NCBI GenBank assembly: GCA_033032175.1
Contig: CM065316.1
Location: 280,115 to 344,114, forward strand
From: Saturnia japonica
Taxonomy: Eukaryota; Arthropoda; Insecta; Lepidoptera; Saturniidae
Direction of reading: 5' to 3'
DNA: 64,000 nucleotides
Position numbers and translations under genes: made by a program. The notes below the pieces were generated by a model. The model had not been told where the DNA came from. It ran no database searches and saw only the letters and a program-made list of their open reading frames with translations. Below, in pieces: positions 18,744 through 31,734 of this stretch. Every line of letters starts with the position of its first letter. Positions within the stretch are counted from its first letter, which is position 1.

Positions 18744-19728
18744 GCTATGGATAAATAAATAGAAATTGAGATACGCGAAGGTGATAATTGTTTGCTTGTT
18801 TCTTTTTTATAATAATATGAATATATAGTTAAATGCGGAAATAATTTATACATTGATAGCATTTGTCAATAGAGCGCGGCTTACGTAAAGTATATATATT
18901 ACGTACATTATATATATTATGTAAGGTATATGTATTATAACATAGTAACAAGTGTGTGGTGTTCATGTTGCGGCAACATTTAACATTATTTCCATTATTA
19001 CCCGACTGCGAGAAGGAGGGTTATGTTTTTCGAGCGTATGTGTATGTATGTATAAAGGAATCCTTTGTCACGTTCTGTAGCCTAAACGGCTTGATGGATT
19101 TTGGCACACGAGGTGTCGATTAAATCGTCTCAACTCCGGGGGTGACATAGGCTATCTGATATTTAAGGAAGGCGCCTGAGATTCAAATAAAAAGCAAAAG
19201 TAGAAAATAAATTATTTTATTGTAGTCAGTTTTTTTGTTACTTTAACTTTTAAATAATTTAGTTTGTTTAATAATCGAAACATGTAAACTTAATAACGTA
19301 TAGAATGACAATAAGATAAACAATGTTTCGTTGACAAAAAGTAAATATACATCGATGTCTTACAATTTAACTGGATGGCCACACAGGCTGGCCGCTACAC
19401 GCGTTACTCCGCACTGGAATGTACCGCATGCAATGTAATTAAATTTGATCTTGATGAATATCAAATAAAGTTGATACTATATCGTTACTGAGAAGGCAGT
19501 TGTGAACACCAAAGCGAACAATTTTAATCAACAAAGTTATATATTGTACTTACATATAAAAATATATTATAAGTTAAAGCATAAAATACAACTTCAATTG
19601 AATTTCTCGCTAGTTTTTCTTATGCACGTTATTTCGGAACTAAGGGTAACATATCATTGTTGTGAAATAAAGAATGTTTCATGTGATATTATTAATAAAG
19701 ATTATTATTATCTATATTTTATTTATGA
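18744..19728. other. Intergenic DNA with a possible dispersed repeat
   Basis: No gene. 19000-19180 (CCCGACTGCGAGAAGGAGGG, then GTATGTGTATGTATG) reads like a dispersed lepidopteran repeat, but no partner lies in the window. Confidence 0.35.
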
Positions 19729-20140
19729 CTAGCTCTGCCCACGGCTGCACTCGCGAGGATTACAGAACGACGTCGATCGGGCACACGCGCGAATCGTGCT
19801 ACCACCGCTCCGGTTATTATAAACACAAAAATGCTTATTGTGGGTGATCCTTAATATATATAAATATGCTTTCATTGGCTTTTTGTAAGTGTTTTTAGGA
19901 TATACAATTATGTGCTACATTAAGTTGATAAATCTAATATGGTTTTCTTAATGAAAGTCATTTAAGCACTCCAAAATTGTCGTTTAATCATTTTTATTTT
20001 TATTTTTCGCGGAACCCTTATTCTTTTTTCTAAAATAAAAGTCAATTGCTCCTTAAGACGTATCAACCAAGACCTGCTCATGAAGGTCTTTTCAAAATTA
20101 GTCCAACCGTTTCGTATATTAGGATTAGTATAAATCCTAC
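19729..20140 (-). mobile_element. Helitron/DINE-1-like repeat
   Basis: On plus it opens with CTAG at 19729-19732 and GCCCACGGC, the reversed hairpin end. It then holds AATGCTTATTGTGGGTG, GCGGAACCCTTATTC and CCAACCGTTTCG, all landmarks of the 10112 copy in reverse. The 5' end is lost beyond about 20140. Confidence 0.62.
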
Positions 20141-20219
20141 GAACATTTATAACGTTATTATGAATTATATTATAAATACAGATAAGTTAGATAGACTATA
20201 GAACCTTGTGTCCCAGAGA

Positions 20220-20420
20220 CACGAAGAGCTGACTCATGAGTCATCGAGAACGGTTCTGTCTTTCGCGTTTTTGTCCCCCCGTGTCGGTAATTATGTTGAA
20301 CGTGACGGCGCGGCGCGCGGCCGCGGTACAGACGCCACAGTGACGCATCACGCGCCCGACCAAACCCATTGTGCGAGGAGCGGATACGCTGTGAGTAGTG
20401 TTACACTGTATTAGCGGGTA
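20220..20420. promoter_or_regulatory. GC-rich island with AP-1-like palindrome
   Basis: This 200-bp block is much richer in GC and CpG than its surroundings. At 20230-20243 it holds TGACTCATGAGTCA, two overlapping AP-1-type sites forming a perfect palindrome. Near 20390 CTGTGAGTAG could act as a splice donor on plus. It might be a promoter with a first exon, but nothing recognisable follows before the Copia element. Confidence 0.3.
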
Positions 20421-20539
20421 GCGGGTGCAAGTCATTCGAGCTTTTGTAATCATTTCATGAATTATTTGCTAGAGATACTGTCTACGTCATTATTAGTTAT
20501 ACTTATTAAAACACTGCTATAAATCGTAATCAACTTTAT

Positions 20540-20649
20540 TGAGAAGTGTCATAGACAACATCATAGATACAATCATAGAGTAAACATAATAGTTTACATA
20601 GAGGGTGCTGATGGACATACAATATTATTTTGTTATGTAATATCTAACA
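20540..20649 (-). repeat. Copia 3' LTR, 110 bp
   Basis: On minus it runs TGTTAGATA...CTTCTCA, with TG/CA ends. It differs from the 5' LTR by two substitutions and one indel. The adjoining inner sequence (GTTAGGTCGGGC on minus) is where a polypurine tract would lie, though it is only partly purine. Confidence 0.9.
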
Positions 20650-20708
20650 GCCCGACCTAACAAAATAATCTAAATTCCAAAATACACTTAAATTTATTTA
20701 TTTATAAT

Positions 20709-22145
20709 TTATTTAACTTCAGACATGCCAATCAACTTCAAAAATGTATAATGTTTCTCTGCACCTAGGCCTTTTGTAAAAATATCTGCTGGCATGTTCG
20801 AGGTTGAGACATATTTAATTTCTATTACCCTAGATGAAACACATTCTCTTACAAAGTGATGTCTTATATCTATATGTTTAGTTCGCTTATTATGAAACAA
20901 AGGATTAGTTGCTAGTTTTATAGACCTCTGATTATCACTACTAATACAGAATGGTACATTTTTATCAATAACAATCAATTCACTTAATATATTTCTTAGA
21001 TATATTGCTTCTTTGCAAGATTCAGATAGGGCCATATACTCCGTTTCCGTACTGGAAAGAGCAACGGTTTTCTGCTTTTTTGCTTCATAAGAAATCACTG
21101 ATCCTGACATTATAAAACAAAACCCAGTATATGATCGCCTATCTAATGTACAGGATGCCCAATCTGCATCTACAAAACCATAAATATTACAATCAGTTAT
21201 TCTATAAACTAAGCCAAAATTTTTAGTTTTCTTTAGGTACTTTAGCAAACGTTTCAAATGTTTCCAATGAGTTTCATTAAAGCAATTGTTAAACTGACTT
21301 AGAAAACTTACGCTATAACAAATATCTGGCCTAGTAAGCACAGATAAGTACATAAGACTTCCTACCAATTGCTGATAAGGAAATATTTTAATAGTATCAT
21401 TACTTATATCTTTTTCTAATTTTAAATTAATCTCCATTGGAGTTTCTGAATGTGAACAATCTAACATATTATATTTCTTTAGAATAGTATCAATATATTG
21501 TTTCTGGTCTATAGTAATACTGTCTTTATATACATTAACATGCATTCCCAGACACTGCTTTAACTGACCTAAATCTTTTATTCTAAATTTTGCTACTAAT
21601 TCTTTTATCAACTCTTCATAGGTATTTTTACAGTTATAGAAAACAAAAAAATCATCAACAAATAATGCAATGTAAATCTTGACATTTTTGTTACATTTTA
21701 CAAAGAGACATGGCTCATAGTTAGATTTTTTAAATTCTAATTTTAACAAATAATCTTCTACCTGAGAATACCAGGCCCTAGCTGACTGCTTGAGCCCATA
21801 AATAGCCCTATGTAATTTAAGTACTTTATTATTACAATTTTTAAATTCAGAATATTCTGGTATTTCCATATACACTGTTTCATGGAGAAATCCATTAAGG
21901 AATGCTGTAGGTACATCTAGATGATTCATTTTTAAACCTAAATGAAAACTTAATGCTAACAATAATCTAAAAGTAGAATATTTCAACACTGGTGAAAATG
22001 TCTCATTAAAGTCTATGCCCTCTACTTGAGTAAATCCCTTGGCTACAAGTCTGGCCCTAAAACGAACTTCACCTTCACCATTATTTTTTTTTTTAAGCAC
22101 CCACTTATTTTTCACAACTGTACCTTCTTCCGGCTTGTCAACCAA
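20709..22145 (-). pseudogene. Copia pol: reverse transcriptase and RNase H
   Basis: A 478-codon frame. From its first Met: KNKWVLKKK, VAKGFTQVEGIDFNETFSPV, LDVPTAFLNG with the first catalytic Asp near residue 77, IYGLKQSARAWY, and FVDD at 162-165, the catalytic pair. RNase H follows with DADWASC and ALSSTETEY near residues 330-370, and the protein ends at TFLKLIGM. The Met at 22145 is not the true start: this part should be continuous with the upstream frame (SFNDSDSWE precedes it in frame), but a frame break near 22165-22190 separates them. The domain itself looks intact. Confidence 0.92.
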
Positions 22146-22164
22146 TTCCCATGAATCACTATCA

Positions 22165-24318
22165 TTAAAGGATAAGAGTAATCAGATCACTCGACATGTT
22201 CATACACATATTGGCACTATGATAGAAATCTGGTTTTCGTCTCACACGTTTTTCTGGTAGATTAGTGCCACACTGCTCTGACGAGGTCAGGTTATCTGCC
22301 CTAGGTGACTCGGACAAAGTGTCAACAAAACTGTCTTCTGTGTCATTTAATGACTCTTCAGGAATATATGTATCATCATGTTGATCATCTTCATCTGAGC
22401 TGCTAACAGTTGGCTTATCAGTTGACTTATCTTCGATCGTGACAGATGTTGTTGAACTGTCATCCGTACTTTCCATGACAACAACATCTCTGGCTACAGT
22501 AATTTCTCTCGAAATAGGATCATACAAGCGATAGCCTTTGATATTTTCAGAATATCCAACTAGAAACATTTTCCTTGCCTTCTTGTCCCATTTCTTCCGT
22601 CTCTCTTTAGGAATATAGACCATTACTGGACTGCCGAAAACCCGCAGATGACTTAAATTCGGCTTTCTGCCTGTCCATATTTCATAAGGAGTAGTATTTT
22701 GGTTTAAGCCTGATGCTGGTGATCGATTTTTTAAATACACAGCTGTATTCACAGCTTCTGCCCAAAAAAACTTTTCAAATTGAGCTTCATAAAGTAGACA
22801 TCGTGCCTTCTCAACTATGGATCTATTATTTCTTTCAGATGACCCATTTTGTACAGGTGTGTAGCTGTTTGTTTTCTGATGAAGTATACCACATTGTTTT
22901 AAGTAGTTTGTCATTTCTGCAGAACAAAAATCCCCTCCGTTATCAGATCTTAAGATTTTAATTTTCTTCGATTGCTGATTTTCAACATACTCTTTATATT
23001 GTTTAAAATACATAAATGTCTCACTCTTAGATCGGAGAAAGTACACAGTGCACATTTTGCTGAAATCGTCTACAAATAATAAGTAGTATCTCGCCTTCCC
23101 AAGAGACATGTTCTCCATTGGCCCACATAGATCTGTGTGAACCAGCTCTAGAACCTGTTGACTCTTGTTTGTGCTCTCAGGGAATGGTAATCTGCTTTGC
23201 TTTCCCTCACAACAAACTATGCAACTGGACTTACCGATATCACATCTTCCATCAAAACTAACACCTTCAACTGCTCCATTCTTCAATTTATTTAAATCAT
23301 TGGCATTAATATGACCTAATCTTCTATGCCAAGTAGTACATGAGACTTTTACTGCAGCTTTTAAGAGATTTTTCGGGCTCACAATATTTAATCTGTATAC
23401 ACCATTTTTCAGACACGCCTTGCCAATACAATCATTCTGTGAGTTGTAAATTAAACATCCATACTGGTTAAATTGTATTCTATTGCCATTAGCAATTATC
23501 CTACTCACTGATAGTAAGTTCGTAGTAAGGTTAGGCACACACAAAACATTGTTTATATCAATTTTATACTCTTTGTCTCCAACACGTGTGGTGAGCTGCA
23601 AGTCTCCGGAGCATAACACTTGCACGACAGTTTGATTCGCAACAATTATCTCTTTTATCTTAGGTTGATAACAAGTATTTGACAATAAGTTCACGTTCGA
23701 TACTATATGTGTGCTTGCACCGGAATCTAAGTGCCAGTCTGACTGACTGAATTCTTTTGTTAAAAATACTGCACTAAATACATTTGTCTTCGTGTTATTA
23801 GCACCTGGACATTGATTTTTAAAATGTCCTATCTGTTTGCATTTATAACATCGGATTATTTTCCGCGCCATGTTTGACTTATTTTTACTGGCATAGACAG
23901 ATGGTGTTCCCGAATTACCAACATAACGACCTTGTCTTTGTTCTTTGTGAAAATTTCTGGCGGCAAATGCACTTTCCGACTTAACCTCAAAATCTGCACT
24001 CATATCTAGTAACTTCGTCTTGATTGCATCCGCAGTTATTTCGATGCCCGAATGTTCGATTGCCATTATCATAGGACTAAACTTTTCTGGTAATCCGGCC
24101 AACATAAGTGATCCCATCCATTGGTCATTGATCTCGAAACCCATGCCGATTAATTTTTGAGCAGTTTCAATGATTTGGCTTACATAACTCGTCATCGACT
24201 CGCAGTTTTCTAGGCGTATATTTATAAGATTTCTCAGCAAACTAATTTTCCTGGAATATCCCGAATCATCAAACATGTTCTTTAAGGTCTTCCATAAGTC
24301 GTAGGTTGTTGTTGTTAT
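22165..24318 (-). pseudogene. Copia gag (C-terminal part), protease and integrase
   Basis: The 703-codon frame begins at the Met at 24276, but the same frame is open back to the LTR edge (YDLWKTLKN). In order it has gag C-terminus, CCHC knuckle C143-C146-H151-C156 (CYKCKQIGHFKNQC), aspartic protease DSG at 184-186, integrase zinc-binding H317/H322/C352/C355, and catalytic D381, D445 and E481. The chromodomain-like tail ends at 22165 in a frame break. About 80-100 residues of gag N-terminus expected in Copia are missing. It acts, when whole, in packaging, maturation and integration of the cDNA. Confidence 0.9.
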
Positions 24319-24429
24319 TGAGAAGTGTCATAGACAACATCATAGATACAATCATAGAGTAAAGATAATAGTTTACATAGAGGGCGCTGATGGACATACA
24401 ATATTATTTTGTTATGTAAATATCTAACA
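24319..24429 (-). repeat. Copia 5' LTR, 111 bp
   Basis: Near-identical to 20540-20649. Its inner edge is followed at once by ATAACAACAACAACCTACGA on minus, which is coding sequence of gag and not a tRNA-complementary primer-binding site. Confidence 0.9.
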
Positions 24430-24540
24430 ATACTTGGCAATAATCTACATCAATTTATATTTTAAATCTTTTATAGAAAAAGTTTTCAACTATGAAAAAA
24501 ACCATAATTAGGGAAAAATATAATAACACTGTTCATAAAA

Positions 24541-24839
24541 AATATTATTTATTTATCGTTGTAGATTTAGCTTTGTGGGCACTTCATCTTGAGTGAAGAG
24601 GTGGCCCAAGATGATAGCACCATTAGGAAGACTGGCTCGCAAGTGCAGCTGCCGGAACACAACTATTGGTGCTTGGAGACAGATTGTCAACTTAAGGGTG
24701 GTACCTAGTCTGGCGGGAGTTAGAAAAAGCCCTACCATCATGCTTTGGTCTCATCACGATATTTACCTTCACCACCTGGTGCTCAGGCTCATGGCTACGA
24801 CGTGGAATCCCTACAAGCTACCAACTAAGCCTTCATTGC
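24541..24839 (-). mobile_element. tRNA-derived SINE, copy 1
   Basis: The minus strand starts GCAATGAAGGCTTAGTTGGT, a pol III A-box-like head, as in the copy at 27121. Both share GATGA(A/G)ACCA, a GGTAGGGCTT/GATAGGGCTT block, AAGCACCAATAG, GTGTTCC and CATCTTGGGCCAC. The tail is GATAAATAAATAA. The two 60- to 86-codon ORFs across it are accidental. Confidence 0.72.
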
Positions 24840-27120
24840 TTCAAATATTATAAGATAGTTATTTCAATTACAATTTGTATCAATTAAAATTTTAAAATGA
24901 TCCACACGCAATCACTTACTCTTACATCATAAATACAAACAAAGATTATTTTAAATAAAAAGCTTGATTAATTAATCTATTAACTAACCTAATTGTAAGA
25001 CTAATGATTTGTTGAACTAAAGGAGTTTGGAGGGTTTTTAACTAACTAGTGATAAGTGTTTGATAACGAATGAAATTTAATAAACATAAGAGTAGAAATA
25101 ACAATGATGTGTTAGGAGATACGAGTACTTTCTAAAAAACACATTTAAACTGGACTATTTTTGCAATAAGCTGATTTTTTTCCCTGAGGCAATCCAGATA
25201 CAGTTGGCATGGAGATATATTTTACAATGTGAAGAGAACAGGGGGTTAATAAAGTTACCGAGTAAAGTCAAATATGGGCGAAGAATCAACTCAGTTTGGT
25301 GTAAGTCGAAGCCAGTGCCGATTGCGAGACTGTTTGTTCAGCGCTTTAACTTCTCTTACATGCCAGCTTAGTTTTAAACACAATATAGAATTACAGCGAG
25401 AGGTTTGTTTTATCTAAAGATATACCCTGAATATATTCTAATTTAAAATAAAGTCAATTTGTGTTATGAACATAATATTGACTAGTTAAATGTCACAACG
25501 TTTGAAAAATAATTATTCTCAAAGGAAAGTGCGGGCTCAAACATCATATTAGCGATTTAAAACATTTCAGATAATGTCATTTATAACAGTAGAATCGATA
25601 AATCGAAATTAAAAAAAGGACTTGATAAAATTCTGAAGATTGACTGACAGAACGGTGACCCTAGAAGCATTACATTTTGTACAAGAGTATATTGTGTGGT
25701 GTAGGGTAGAGCTAAAAATTTTTTTTAAAATTCATCCTTTAATGGGGGTTAAATATATCTTTTCCTGAGATGTTACCCATGAGAAAACTCACTGGGCACA
25801 CGGCTAATTTTATTAGAATATAATTCAAGATATTTCTATAAAAAGAAAGTTCAGGAATAATTCAAACAGTATGTTATTGTGTCTCAGGATGCAAAGCAAC
25901 AATGAATGAAATAGAATGCCGTGCTTGTTAGAGAAGTCGTCAGTTTCGGCTTGTACTAATGCTTGCTCCATACAAGCTGCAAGGTCACGGATGGTGTGTC
26001 AGTGCGTTGTACACCTGTTTGTATGAAATATACATAAGCAGTTTGTAACGGGATCAGCTGGCAACATTGTACGCAAGTTATAGGTCGACTAAGAGACGTA
26101 GCACCGCAGATTTTTTAAAATACTAACAAGGCAAAGTGACGGACCTGTATCTAGATTAGCATAAGTTTAAGTGAATCAGTATCAATCTGCTAAGCTATAG
26201 TTAGGTACGGAAAGTGAGAGCAACGGTAGAAAAGGCGCGTTGATGGCACGCGGTAGAGCGACGGAGAGCTAGTTGAATATAAGTTAACACGACTGAAACC
26301 GCGAGATACAGCTAGTTGTACTATAAGCCAGTGAGCCGGATTTGCTTTAGTGACGTTAATGAGATTTAGATGAGTATCTATTGGGAATTGGTGAGTCGTG
26401 AGAAAACGCGTTGCCCTGGTTTCTGTTACACTAAAGTATATGCAATAGTTATTTTATAAGTGTTTGCGTAGTAGTAGTGGGACTTGGCAACCACAAATAA
26501 AAAAGGAGGAAATTGACAATTTTTTGTCCTGAAGGCTTGTTTCGAGTAATTGATCCTAAACCATTTTAAAAATCTAACCAAGTGGTCGCATAAATATCCT
26601 TTTATGGAATGTAGTTGTGTGTGTGAAATATTTAATTAACAACTTAAATGTATGATTCATACAAATTCAAAATATTTAAAGTAAGGACTAGAAATTTGAT
26701 ATGAAAGAGTGAATAACAAGGATTCCGTTACATGTAGTGTACTATGAATGCGCCCCCCTCCCACCCCCAGGAAACAATAGAAAAGTCTCAGAGCGCCGCG
26801 GAATACTGTAATGTAATGCGTTCAGCGCACCGCGTCGTGGGAAACTTGTTTTATAAAAAAAATGTTTCGGATCCGTCAGCAGAGTAATTGAGCTTTATCA
26901 CTAGCGGTCATTCAACGCTAAAACAATATATTTCAAATGTAATCACCAAACACAATATATTCGTTAATTGTACGTGCTGTTATTTATAACAAGCATTTGA
27001 TACCATATTAATGACGTGGTACTAATACTATAGACCAGCTACTAACTACTATTGACCCGCACTTAGCTGGACACCTTAAAATGTGATCGACAGTCAGGGT
27101 ACGAGTACTCTTACATCGAA
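24840..27120. other. Intergenic DNA
   Basis: No gene seen. 25690-25810 has a fragment (CACTGGGCACACGGCTAATTTT) like a decayed Helitron-type 3' end. No other structure recognised. Confidence 0.35.
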
Positions 27121-27370
27121 GCAATGATGGCTCAGTTGGTAGCGTGGTAACGTCCGTGACACCACGTCAATCGACGTGAGTTCGAATTACTGCAAGGGGC
27201 CTGAACTTTCAGTGATGAAACCATAGTATGGTGATAGGGCTTATTCTAATGCTCAAGTTACAAATCTATCACCAAGCACCAATAGGTGTGTTCCAGAAAG
27301 ATGCACTTGAGAGAGCCAACCCTTTCACTAGACTTAGCGTGTTACATCTTGGGCCACATCGTTTATACAC
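27121..27370 (+). mobile_element. tRNA-derived SINE, copy 2
   Basis: The head GCAATGATGGCTCAGTTGGT has an A box and GAGTTCGAATT at 27178-27188 is a B box, the internal pol III promoter of tRNA-derived SINEs. The body matches 24541-24839 in reverse orientation and ends near CATCTTGGGCCACATCG. This is the more complete of the two for the tRNA part. Confidence 0.75.
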
Positions 27371-30300
27371 TAATAGCGGTTTTAGTAGTTTGTAAGTAAT
27401 TTACAGAATTAAAATGTATGAAATGATATTAAACGCACGAGCGTTTTGCAACCGCCAGTATTGAAGTAGCGCATAGCGATGCACCGCGCAGTCTCACGGA
27501 TCCCGCTCTGATTCATTTAACAGGTCGCAACTTACGCTATTATGTTTTCACTTTAGTATTATTGTCGGGATATTATATTTGTTGGCGTATTTGTAGCGGC
27601 TCTACAGAAATATTGAGAGGGTGAATGGGTTAACAACACGTTAATTATTGTCTCTACGTCTGTATGGAAATTATTATTTTAAAAGTAATAATATAAAGGG
27701 TCCATATGAGCTAATAAGGTTTTATATAAATTCGAATGGAACTCGGCGAGCCATCACAAAGTTGTTTCTTTCGCTGTAATCTTTTCTTATTCCTTACATA
27801 TTATAAAAGATAACACGTCTTTCATTCTGTCTATCTGTCCGTCCGTTAGAACCATTTTACCAGTGTACATGAATATTATTTTAAATCATAAATGTATTCT
27901 TTGGACAGGCTTTAGTAAATGCTTTGTTACATTAGGTATTATATGGTTATAAAAATAATAGTTTTGACGATTTATTGACATATATGATATCTATAAAATT
28001 TATTACTACCATTTTTGTTTGCAATTATTTAAATAAACTATCAAATATTAGCCAATATAATGCAGTAGATAATTATATAAAATAGAAAAAAAAGTCAGCA
28101 ATAATATAAATGTATAATACGTTTTACATACTTTGTGTTATCACAAGATTCATGAGTTTTTAAGGAAAACTTTGCAATTAAATAGACCCGCACATAACAT
28201 TATATACATTTATTTATTTGCTTTAATAATATAGTATGATACACTGTATCACTGTATCATCACGCAGTTAAGAACAAAAGTTACTGAATATAGTTGTTAC
28301 TATTTATACTACAGCAATGAATGCTGTGCCCAAAGGTAAAAATATTCCTAGATGAAATTACAAGAAGCGAGAGAACACCAGTTTTGACGTTTGAATCTCC
28401 CGGGCGCTGGCGTCACACACGATATGTAAAAATGTTCCAGTACAATCTCAGTGATACAAACTTTGTAATAAATGTCTATGTTAAAATATCTCACTTTCAG
28501 TGAATACTGACAGATATAGCAATTTATTTAGTTTAAATTTCCTTTTTAATTTGATACCCATATCACGGGGGTGCATAAAAACAACTAGTATGCGAGTCTA
28601 CCATATTGTATTTAAAATGGCGATATACTTAACTAAATGTAAATTGTCATCTAATTAAACGATTATGCAAAATTTTAGCTCAATCAGTTATGGATAATTA
28701 TTTTAAAATTCAGTTGCAAGATTTAACCTATACTCACAAAGCTAGTTAGATAAACGTATAATATAAATATTAAGTATAATAATAAAATATAACAATAATA
28801 ATAATACATTTCATTAAATTTTTATCACTTAAATGAAGCACAATTTAGTGTCAGTATGTACCTGTTCATTTATTTCGTCGACATCTACGTATTTTTTAAA
28901 CGTATTTCTACTAAGTGACTTCTATTTTGTATTTAGTGGTTTTCATATTAAAAAGTTATCTCGTTCATCTACTGCATTGGTTCTGAACTGTATTCTCGAT
29001 GCCGGGGCATACCGGAGAACAAAGCAATATGGCGGTTTCCGCTTGTCCGCGGCCGGAGATTGCACTCAAATACATTTTTCCATCGAACGTCTCTCCCCCC
29101 TATCATTCCCCCCTACCCCGATACGGTAGCACACCTGCCTGAGCACGTTAACGAGGCTCCTTTGTTACCACAACACCATTGGGTCTACCGTGATAATTAT
29201 TTCATACGAAAATATTCGAAATATCAGGATAAAATTTAGAAAAGCTTCCATGACATGGAATCTAAATTATAATCACAAAATCAATAGAATAGTTGCCATT
29301 ATGCATCTCTATTAACATCAAAGTGATAAACGTGATGGCATTTTATAATGCTGACTGAAATCCAATTGAAGGGAACCGGGACTCGAGCGTCTAATGCTCT
29401 ACGAGACAAATCAATTCAATGAATCCTGTTTTGACAAATGCGAAATCTATTACGAACGGAGCCGCAAGTTAAATCCGTTTAGGCGACAGAGGGCACTCTC
29501 TGCCCCTAGAAGTTATTTATCTCGACAAAGAATTGGTGGAACTTCAAAGCTAAGCCTGTCGGGTGCTCCTAGTTCAATTCAGAGCCTTTAAGCCGATTTA
29601 CTGAGGTTTTGTGCGTCGCGGTACAAATTATGTCTGCGGACCTTTTTTACGTGAAAGCTTAATTGCTGCGTTTTATATTATATTTCAATTGTCATTTTTA
29701 CAACACTATAAAAGTAGTTACAATATGAGAGTTTTTAGCGGCGTCTTGAAGTGAAATGTTTTGGTATTTATTTCTAATTTATTAACTTTGGTTGTTGACC
29801 CTACATTATGTAATACTGTTGGGATTTTGCGTGACATAGTTTGGTTATTGTGCTTAAGCACTTAAGTGAAGGGGATTGTAAATATAAACTGAAAGCAAAC
29901 ATTTTGGAATTTCACAAAAACTCCCTAGATTGTTCTAACAAGGGAGTCACCATCTTGTCATACGCCACTTTGGATAAAATACCTACTACTATGAAGGTTT
30001 GAAAATATTGACGCTGGCAGGTGCTTTTTGCCGAAAGAAAAAGAAGAAGAAGTATTTAAAAAATTATTAATTAAGGAGTGAGATACATATTTAATTCCTC
30101 ATTGTTATTTTTTACTGGATCTTATAGATAGATTTTTGCGTTAAATCCATTGCTAGACGAATTCAAAACATAAAATCGATTTTAGACTTTTAGTAGAATG
30201 TTTAGCACAGAACCCCCCTTCTATTCGAATTATTTGAATATTTTAAAACCTTTTACGGACATTTTTTTTATTGATGATATTGCCGTCATTACTCTTCCAA

Positions 30301-31375
30301 GAAAACTTTGTCGATAGTTAAATAGGGAAAGAACCAAAAAAAAACGTTGTACGTTAATATTTGCCGAGCGCGACAATGGTTCAGCCGAGAGGTCGAACCT
30401 GGCCTGGAGCTTCAACCGATTGCTTCCTCATCGAACCTTACACAATACCTTTCGCAATTAATTAATTCCCCGAAACGAGTCCCAACAAAAACTGGATAAA
30501 TGCCCGCGGGACGTTGAATAAAAATTACAACCTGACATTTTGTTTCAGCAACATTAATAGGGGAATACAAAAAAAAAAACGAAAAATCGTTTTTTCTCGT
30601 TAATAATATAATATGCTAGGATGAACCTTATGTATTGGGTTTATTTTTTATTTTTTACATAATTCCAAAATTAATTTATGTAATTCAGTTTAAATAAGGC
30701 CAAAGTCATAACTATACACCAAGCCGGGTGATAGAACGATATTGGAATTAATAAAAAAACTTTTCATGTCCCTTAAATGAACTGTACCTATTTTACTCGA
30801 GTACATAAAACGCTTAGCAGGATCAATGTAAATAATCATGAACAGCGACAACAGTCGAGAGATCAGGAGCCTTCATCACACATCTTGCAGTATCTCGATC
30901 AGAAGCTTCATGATGATGATTTGACTGTACGTCTGGTGATCTCAGGTTTTGTTGTCAAGGCTATTCGCTTGCAGTTAAGCTGATCTAATTCTCTCCGAAA
31001 TTTGCGACAGCTCTTGTACTTAATTCATAATGTTTGCGATAATAAAGTGGCATTTATTCGCGCGCGTGTCCTCTACGGAACAAGCAGTATAGTTTTAAAG
31101 CGTACTGGGTACATTCACAGTAGGAAATCTCGGTCAAGAGTTCTTTAGCTGAGTGCTAGTGAACGGGTTTTACGGCTTGCGACTCGGCTGCGCTTTTACT
31201 AAACAGACCTAGGTACGAATGAGAAGTTTTTTACAGACTTATTTTGAAGTTTGAATATTGTTTTGTCGGCATGTAGATTTGCATCAAGCTGTTACAGTTA
31301 TGGCTTCTGAATGATTGCATCGCGCTATCTAAAAGATTCATATTTCATACATTGCCTATATCGTATGCAAGTATA
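27371..31375. other. Intergenic DNA, 4 kb
   Basis: No convincing gene. 27810-27850 has a short TCTGTCTATCTGTCCGTCCG tract of the kind found in the Helitron-like repeats. Small ORFs at 28321, 28833, 29394 and 30777 have no recognisable motif and no partner. Confidence 0.35.
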
Positions 31376-31610
31376 TAAAATTGAAGTGTCTATTTGTATT
31401 ATCAAAATACCAGCATTTTGCTTAATTATAAGGTAAGGTACTCATTTACTCATTTAGTACATTTAGTACTCAAAACATTTTTTTTTTTAATTGTGTCTAT
31501 TTGTTCCAGGTAATTTCCAAATTAGTTAGACAGAAAATGACAGGACTTTCACTGGTAGGTAGCTTTTGTTTTAGAGTCAGACCTTAGGCTTCAATATATT
31601 ATCATAAGAT
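31376..31610 (+). repeat. Helitron/DINE-1-like repeat, 5' fragment
   Basis: Starts AAAATTGAAGTGTCTATTTG and continues through TTTGTTCCAGGTAATTTCC and GACAGGACTTTCACTGGTAG, as in the copy at 10112. The 3' half is missing. Confidence 0.55.
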
Positions 31611-31734
31611 ATTTAAAAAAAAATTATAAAAATATTCTATGTTATTATGAATAAATTTCAGGATTGACCATTGAATTTTGCACCAATTTAGATTCCACTC
31701 CTTTTGTCGTTGAAGACAACAACCAAGGCACATA

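Larger units (their letters stand above)
20540..24429 (-). mobile_element. Copia LTR retrotransposon, 5'-internally deleted
   Basis: A 3.9-kb element read from 24429 to 20540, with an LTR at each end, most of a Copia gag-pol between them, and integrase before reverse transcriptase, the order that defines Copia. The 5' LTR is fused directly to the middle of gag: leader, primer-binding site and gag N-terminus are missing. The 5-bp flanks (TTTAT and ATACT) do not match, so no target-site duplication is visible. Confidence 0.92.

Noticed and set aside
24593..24853. 86-codon plus ORF and 62-codon minus ORF at 24.6 kb
   Set aside because: Both lie within a SINE that has a second copy at 27.1 kb, where the frames are not preserved.
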